Below, piece by piece: positions 22,078 to 22,640 of a stretch of 22,640 bases of DNA. The first letter of the stretch is position 1, and every line of letters starts with the position of its first letter. Both the position numbers and the translations under genes were made by a program. Under the pieces are notes generated by a model. It was not told the origin of the DNA. It made no database searches and saw nothing but the letters and a program-made list of their open reading frames with translations. This DNA is from an uncultured Erythrobacteraceae bacterium (GTDB lineage: Bacteria > Pseudomonadota > Alphaproteobacteria > Sphingomonadales > Sphingomonadaceae), in the NCBI GenBank assembly GCA_950071875.1, contig CATMNW010000006.1, positions 1 to 22,640 of the forward strand. The letters run 5' to 3'.

Positions 22078-22640
22078 TTATTGATCTGACCGCTCTCTAC
22101 GACGTTTATCTTCTTCTCGCCGCCTCTCTTCTTCGCGTCGCTTCTGCTCCTCTAGCTTCATATATTCCTCGTAGGTAATGCGATTGCCATCCTCATCACA
22201 TCTAAAGTCCGAGCATTCACCCGCAGGAGCGTGGTAAAACGGATCCGCTGCATCGGCAGCAGTTTCCATAAATGTTATAACTGCCGCGACAATCGCACCC
22301 GCTGCCGCCCCTCCCTTGTCTCCCTTTTTGTCCTTGTCTCCCTTTTTGTCCTTTTCTCCCTTTTTGCCCTTACCGCCGTCACCGGCGGTTGGCTTCTCAG
22401 TGCGTAGCTCAATCTCATCGGATCTTCTTGGAGGAGGTCGTTTGGGCCCCTGACCTGTGACCGAACAGTATACCATTATGGCCCCCGCAATGACGATCTT
22501 CAATCTATTGGTGGTAGGCTTGCCACCTCCATTGCACTTGCTCATCCCGGTAAAATCCACCCCAACGTCGCGTTGGAGGCTAGAAAGAGGAAAAATTTCT
22601 GAAATCATGGAGAAACCAAGCCACAGAAATTTGAAAAAAG
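22078..22640 (-). CDS. Lys/Glu-rich protein, possibly C-terminal tip of an RHS toxin; frame open to window edge
   Basis: The frame from ATG 22608 gives 176 residues, but codons continue without a stop to the right edge, so this may be the end of a larger protein. Starts at ATG 22608 or at the MSKCNGGG methionine are possible. A hydrophobic segment (LKIVIAGAIMVYCSV) is followed by a low-complexity KKGEKDKKGDKDKKGDKGG tract. Then comes a small hydrophobic stretch (GAAAGAIVAAVITFM), a C-x4-C pair (ECSDFRC), and a charged helix with a repetitive (K/R)REEERRREE tail. No catalytic motif is recognised. It precedes a Sel1 protein by 30 bp and an RHS fragment follows; a toxin-tip role is a guess. Confidence 0.5.
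   Translation of the reverse strand, partial: FFKFLWLGFSMISEIFPLSSLQRDVGVDFTGMSKCNGGGKPTTNRLKIVIAGAIMVYCSVTGQGPKRPPPRRSDEIELRTEKPTAGDGGKGKKGEKDKKGDKDKKGDKGGAAAGAIVAAVITFMETAADAADPFYHAPAGECSDFRCDEDGNRITYEEYMKLEEQKRREEERRREEDKRRRERSDQ
22313..22371. repeat. 18-bp tandem repeat encoding the Lys/Gly/Asp-rich tract
   Basis: About three copies of an 18-bp unit (TCTCCCTTTTTGTCCTTG, slightly varied) stand in tandem, giving KGDKDK/KGEKDK repeats in the minus-strand protein. Such repeats can expand or contract without shifting frame because the unit is a multiple of three. Confidence 0.7.

Overview
The window looks like an accessory region on a GC-rich alphaproteobacterial replicon, probably Sphingomonadales. 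The clues are the GC-rich codon use, a PLP-dependent cysteine-synthase-like gene next to tRNA-Gly(CCC), remnants resembling sphingomonad thermonuclease and small DUF6961-type genes, and a sphingomonad-like virB cluster. The taxonomic call is inference from sequence style and remembered families. No database was searched.

Layout. (1) 1-1097: chromosomal backbone, with a partial PLP-dependent enzyme gene and tRNA-Gly(CCC), both on the minus strand. (2) 1151-3066: integration and control module. A tyrosine recombinase is preceded by an overlapping 65-aa ORF, and a divergent HTH-type protein faces them. Four copies of a 7-mer in the shared promoter suggest repressor sites. (3) 3079-5496: a 342-aa unknown protein, then about 1.4 kb with no intact gene. 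This stretch holds a nested palindrome, an oriT-like patch and two gene starts truncated face to face at about 4995. (4) 5497-8612: an N6-adenine DNA methyltransferase overlapping an unknown 262-aa partner, a candidate modification or defence pair. (5) 8855-11825: small unknown genes, a 38-bp palindrome between convergent genes, an XRE regulator divergent from a one-TM protein, and another divergent pair. (6) 11932-13323: a HEPN-type protein with a C-terminal RNxxxH motif, reminiscent of ApeA-type abortive-infection proteins. (7) 13361-13560: degraded serine resolvase remnant with possible res half-sites. (8) 13738-21128: a minus-strand, translationally coupled type IV secretion operon in the order virB4-virB6-virB8-virB9-virB10-virB11-virB2. 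Genes for VirB3, VirB5, VirB7, VirD4 and a relaxase are not in the window. (9) 21129-22640: a truncated RHS/YD-repeat fragment, then two AT-richer minus-strand genes, a Sel1-repeat protein and a Lys/Glu-rich protein. These could be a displaced Rhs tip and its immunity gene.

Taken together this is a mosaic island: an integrase module, defence-like cargo (methyltransferase pair, HEPN protein), remnants of transposon and plasmid sequence, a partial conjugation or secretion apparatus, and a possible Rhs toxin/immunity scar. The best candidates for something undescribed are the methyltransferase plus 262-aa partner, the HEPN protein with its unknown neighbours, and the Sel1/Lys-rich pair.
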